NCBI GenBank assembly: GCA_947625455.1
Contig: CANQOJ010000038.1
Coordinates: 1-15,014, forward strand
Reading direction: 5' to 3'
Length of the DNA stretch: 15,014 nt
Origin: an uncultured Clostridia bacterium
GTDB lineage: Bacteria; Bacillota; Clostridia; Oscillospirales; Ruminococcaceae
The first letter of the stretch is position 1. Every line of letters starts with the position of its first letter. Both the position numbers and the translations under genes were made by a program. Positions 12,944 to 15,014 of the stretch are shown here, one piece after another. The notes beneath the pieces are model-generated. The model was not told where the DNA came from. It was given only the letters and a program-made list of their open reading frames with translations, and did not search any database.

Positions 12944-13708
12944 TTAAAGTACGTCAGCCACATCAAGCCACGTCAGCAAAAGTTCACGTTCTTCGGGACG
13001 TTTGAATTTAAGCTGTGCCGCGGCGACAATGGGAATCCATTCGCGTATGTCGTTTCGGTTTGCCTTTACTTTATCGCAGTAAATGCCGAGATATTTTTCC
13101 GCGCTCTCTGTCTTATGCTTAAGGCAAAATCCGAGGTACGTTCTCGCCGCGTCCGCAAACTGATTTCCCTGTTTAGCTTTCAGCCAGTCAACGACAAATA
13201 TCCCGTTATCGCCGACTATGATATTTTCGGGCAGAAATTCGCCGTGGCATAATGCCGAACGTTCGGGAAATGCCGACAATCTTTGCAGAAGTTCGTACTT
13301 CTTTACATCGTCAATTGAATCAAGTCCCTCGATCGAACGCTTCAGATAATCTTTCTGCCTGCTTAATTTCGGCGCGTGAAGAGCGTTGAGTTCAATCTGC
13401 AAGTCCACTAACAGCGCTAAATATTCATCTCTCCTGTCGGGATCTTCGCGTATAAGAGTTTCAAGCGTTTTGCCTTTCTTGAACGCGCTGATTATCGCCC
13501 ATTTGCCGTCAATCTTAGCCGTTTCGAGAAGTTCGGGAATTTTCGCATATCCCGTTTCCTCAACCCTCGAATATGTCAGCGCTTCATAAAACACAACGCT
13601 CTTCGGCTCGTCGGGTTCTTTGAAAACCTTTACGCACTTGTCGCCGCATTCGTAAACCTGCACTTTAGAACTTTCCGAAATAAGCTTTTTCAAATCCTTG
13701 CTTTCCAT
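12944..13708 (-). CDS. APH-fold phosphotransferase (aminoglycoside/choline-kinase-like)
   Basis: The 254 residues fit the small-molecule kinase fold: an N-lobe with a probable ATP lysine (CVKVFK near 25-30), then the catalytic loop CHGEFLPENIIV at 154-165 (His155, Asn162) and VVDW at 172-175 (Asp174, magnesium ligand). The usual catalytic Asp of HGD is Glu157 here. The substrate is unknown; resistance should not be assumed. I start at ATG 13708 because AGGAGG (13716-13721) sits 7 bases upstream; the longer frame to 13744 would read through this binding site and the 17-bp repeat. It follows the HD-GYP gene by about 90 bases, mostly repeat sequence, and ends at a strong terminator. Confidence 0.85.
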   Translation of the reverse strand: MESKDLKKLISESSKVQVYECGDKCVKVFKEPDEPKSVVFYEALTYSRVEETGYAKIPELLETAKIDGKWAIISAFKKGKTLETLIREDPDRRDEYLALLVDLQIELNALHAPKLSRQKDYLKRSIEGLDSIDDVKKYELLQRLSAFPERSALCHGEFLPENIIVGDNGIFVVDWLKAKQGNQFADAARTYLGFCLKHKTESAEKYLGIYCDKVKANRNDIREWIPIVAAAQLKFKRPEERELLLTWLDVADVL

Positions 13709-13715
13709 AATTATG

Positions 13716-13721
13716 CCTCCT
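13716..13721 (-). promoter_or_regulatory. Ribosome binding site deciding the kinase start
   Basis: AGGAGG lies 7 bases before ATG 13708 on the minus strand, which makes the longer reading frame starting at 13744 unlikely. Confidence 0.85.
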
Positions 13722-13729
13722 AATGACAG

Positions 13730-13797
13730 ATTTTTAAAAGTCAAATATCACGCTGTTGATAAACAGCCGACGCAGATAAGGCTTTATCGGCACTCTG
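13730..13797. repeat. Shortened copy of the second repeat family
   Basis: The left end (AAAGTCAAATATCACGCTGT) resembles 8094-8113, and the right end GACGCAGATAAGGCTTTATC (13770-13789) followed by GGCACTCTG matches 8183-8210 with only a few changes. The middle 70 or so bases of the 8083-8210 insertion are missing. Small hairpins CTGTT/AACAG and GATAA/TTATC remain. The right end touches the HD-GYP stop codon at 13798-13800. Confidence 0.7.
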
Positions 13798-14904
13798 CTA
13801 GTCAACTTCGCCGTTATATATGCCCTTTATCGTTATGCTCAAAAACCTGAAATCGTTCATCAAATCAAGTTCTTCTCCGCTGAATTTGCCCATTATTCTG
13901 ACTGTCGGTCTTAAAACGTTTTCATTTGTCTTTATGACAACTCCGTGCCTTTTGTCCGAAAGTTCAACCATTGTGCCTACGGGATACGGGTTAAACGCCC
14001 GTAAAAACGCCTTTGTGACGTTAAGGTCAAAATGCGTACCGCTCCCGCCCAACATATATTCCTCGGTTTCGGGAACACTCCACGGCACTCTGTACGGGCG
14101 GTTTGAAGTAAGCGCGTCAAACACGTCGCATACCGTCAAAATCCTCGCTATAAGCGGGATTTTCTCCCCCGCTATGCCCATAGGATAACCTGTGCCGTCG
14201 TATTTTTCCTGGTGGAAAAGCACTCCCGCGAGGATATTCGGGCTGTAGTCACTGCTGGCTTTGAGAATGTTGTAGCCTATGAGCGGGTGCTTTTTAATTG
14301 CCGCAAATTCCTCGTCCGTAAGTTTGCCCGGCTTTATTATGATGTCATGGTCAATGTTGGATTTTCCTATATCGTGGAGAAGTCCGGAAACAACCGTTTC
14401 CTTGGTTTCCTCCTTTGAAAGATTTAATTCCGTGCAGACGCTGGCTGACAGCATTGCCACTCTTAAACAGTGCTTATATGTATAATCATCATAATTCTGA
14501 AGCGCTATCATCTGATTTGCAAGGAAATCCGAATTTTCCGCAAAATCCAGAATTATGTTGTCGGCAATATCGTCTACCTTTTCAACTGCCTTTTTTGAAA
14601 GTTCGATTATTTCCTCGTTACATTCAAAAATCTCGTTGAGGTCGGACAATGCCTTGCTGATATTCTCGTTGATTTTCGGCTTTTCGTACGACATGGGCGA
14701 GGTGTTTTTGTAGTCGTCGGAAATTCTTCCGACTTCCACGATATTCACCGTCTTTATGCCCTTTTCTTTGAGCATATCTATCATTCCCGACGAGAGGAAA
14801 ACTCCCCTCTGGAGAATGACTTTCATCTCCACCGCGTCCGCAGAAGTTACGTCAGCCGCAAGCTGCATACCCTCGCGTAAATTGCCTACAGGCACAATCA
14901 GCAT
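13798..14904 (-). CDS. HD-GYP domain protein (probable c-di-GMP phosphodiesterase)
   Basis: The 368 residues carry an HD-GYP domain that in this family hydrolyses cyclic di-GMP. Seen are HCLRVA (145-150), LLHDIGK with the HD pair at 177-178, HPLIGYNIL (206-214), HQEKYDGTGYP (231-241) and RILTVCDVFDALTSNRPYR (about 254-272). The usual HHE before DGTGYP is HQE here, so one possible metal ligand is absent. An N-terminal region (1-130, LIVPVGNLREGMQLAADVTS start, then helices) matches no sensor I can name; the last 55 residues form a small beta-rich tail (GTMVELSDKRHGVV). No membrane segment is visible. ATG 14904 follows AAGGAG with 7-base spacing. The gene probably follows the partial upstream gene in one transcript. 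Confidence 0.93.
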   Translation of the reverse strand: MLIVPVGNLREGMQLAADVTSADAVEMKVILQRGVFLSSGMIDMLKEKGIKTVNIVEVGRISDDYKNTSPMSYEKPKINENISKALSDLNEIFECNEEIIELSKKAVEKVDDIADNIILDFAENSDFLANQMIALQNYDDYTYKHCLRVAMLSASVCTELNLSKEETKETVVSGLLHDIGKSNIDHDIIIKPGKLTDEEFAAIKKHPLIGYNILKASSDYSPNILAGVLFHQEKYDGTGYPMGIAGEKIPLIARILTVCDVFDALTSNRPYRVPWSVPETEEYMLGGSGTHFDLNVTKAFLRAFNPYPVGTMVELSDKRHGVVIKTNENVLRPTVRIMGKFSGEELDLMNDFRFLSITIKGIYNGEVD

Positions 14905-14946
14905 AAATTAACTCCTTAAGTATTAAACCACAAATGAACTCTTAAA

Positions 14947-15014
14947 TCAGAAAAGCGGAGACGGATAAACTCCTCTGTCAACATAACCTTTTAAGATTTC
15001 TTTTGCCTTTTCGG
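14947..15014 (-). CDS. C-terminal end of an unidentified gene (partial)
   Basis: On the minus strand one frame stays open from the right edge to TGA at 14947-14949, ending KGYVDRGVYPSPLF. The 21 complete codons have a plausible protein composition while the other two frames stop early. It ends 42 bases before the HD-GYP start, with the same strand and no terminator between. I do not recognise the product. Confidence 0.5.
   Translation of the reverse strand, partial: EKAKEILKGYVDRGVYPSPLF

Overview
The window looks like a chromosomal segment from an anaerobic Clostridia member, most plausibly a gut Oscillospirales/Ruminococcus-like bacterium. This is inferred from a carboxyltransferase next to a biotin carrier protein (a decarboxylase-type arrangement), a GerW/YtfJ sporulation-type protein beside scpAB and a YtfI-like DUF2953 protein, a FabV/Ter enoyl reductase, an HD-GYP protein, and strong AGGAGG ribosome binding sites with extended -10 promoters. 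No phage, plasmid, tRNA, rRNA or CRISPR locus is visible. Nearly all genes lie on the minus strand; only ruvX and fabV are on plus.

Layout from left to right. Positions 1-1580 (minus) hold a divergent carboxyltransferase followed by a biotin-carrier protein cut by the window edge, with a promoter near 1658-1686. Positions 1947-4189 (minus) hold dacF-type D-Ala-D-Ala carboxypeptidase, rluB-type pseudouridine synthase and a 110-residue protein of unknown function. Positions 4683-7764 (minus) form a compact operon: M50 site-2 protease, scpA, scpB, DUF2953 protein and ytfJ, read from a very good promoter at 7809-7837. A divergent promoter (7848-7876) points toward ruvX (8287-8709); fabV (8777-9925) has its own promoter and an intrinsic terminator. 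Positions 9963-11520 (minus) hold an ECF sigma factor overlapping its probable membrane-bound anti-sigma partner. Positions 11831-15014 (minus) hold a PflX-like radical SAM protein, an APH-fold kinase, an HD-GYP protein and the last codons of one more gene.

The most unusual content is in the gaps. Four related composite palindromic elements (1764-1969, 4251-4682, 7882-8265, 11634-11829) share one architecture: outer arms built from degenerate 7-bp units (ACAGTNN or CTAGANG), subterminal mini-hairpins whose stems differ between copies but keep pairing, and a central long hairpin with AGATTGTTTT/AAAACAATCT arms around a GAGCGTAAAC stem. They carry no protein gene. They abut or overlap the stop codons of three minus-strand genes and, once, occupy the leader between a promoter and ruvX. 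Two contain further palindromic insertions: a 128-bp insert bounded by an exact 20-bp direct repeat, and a 187-bp nested palindrome with perfect 22-bp and 20-bp arms. A degenerate relative of the 128-bp insert lies at 13730-13797. A separate GC-rich double hairpin sits between two copies of a 27-bp terminator-like repeat at 12740-12936. I read these as non-autonomous, MITE/REP-like structured DNA; their mobilising enzyme is not in the window.
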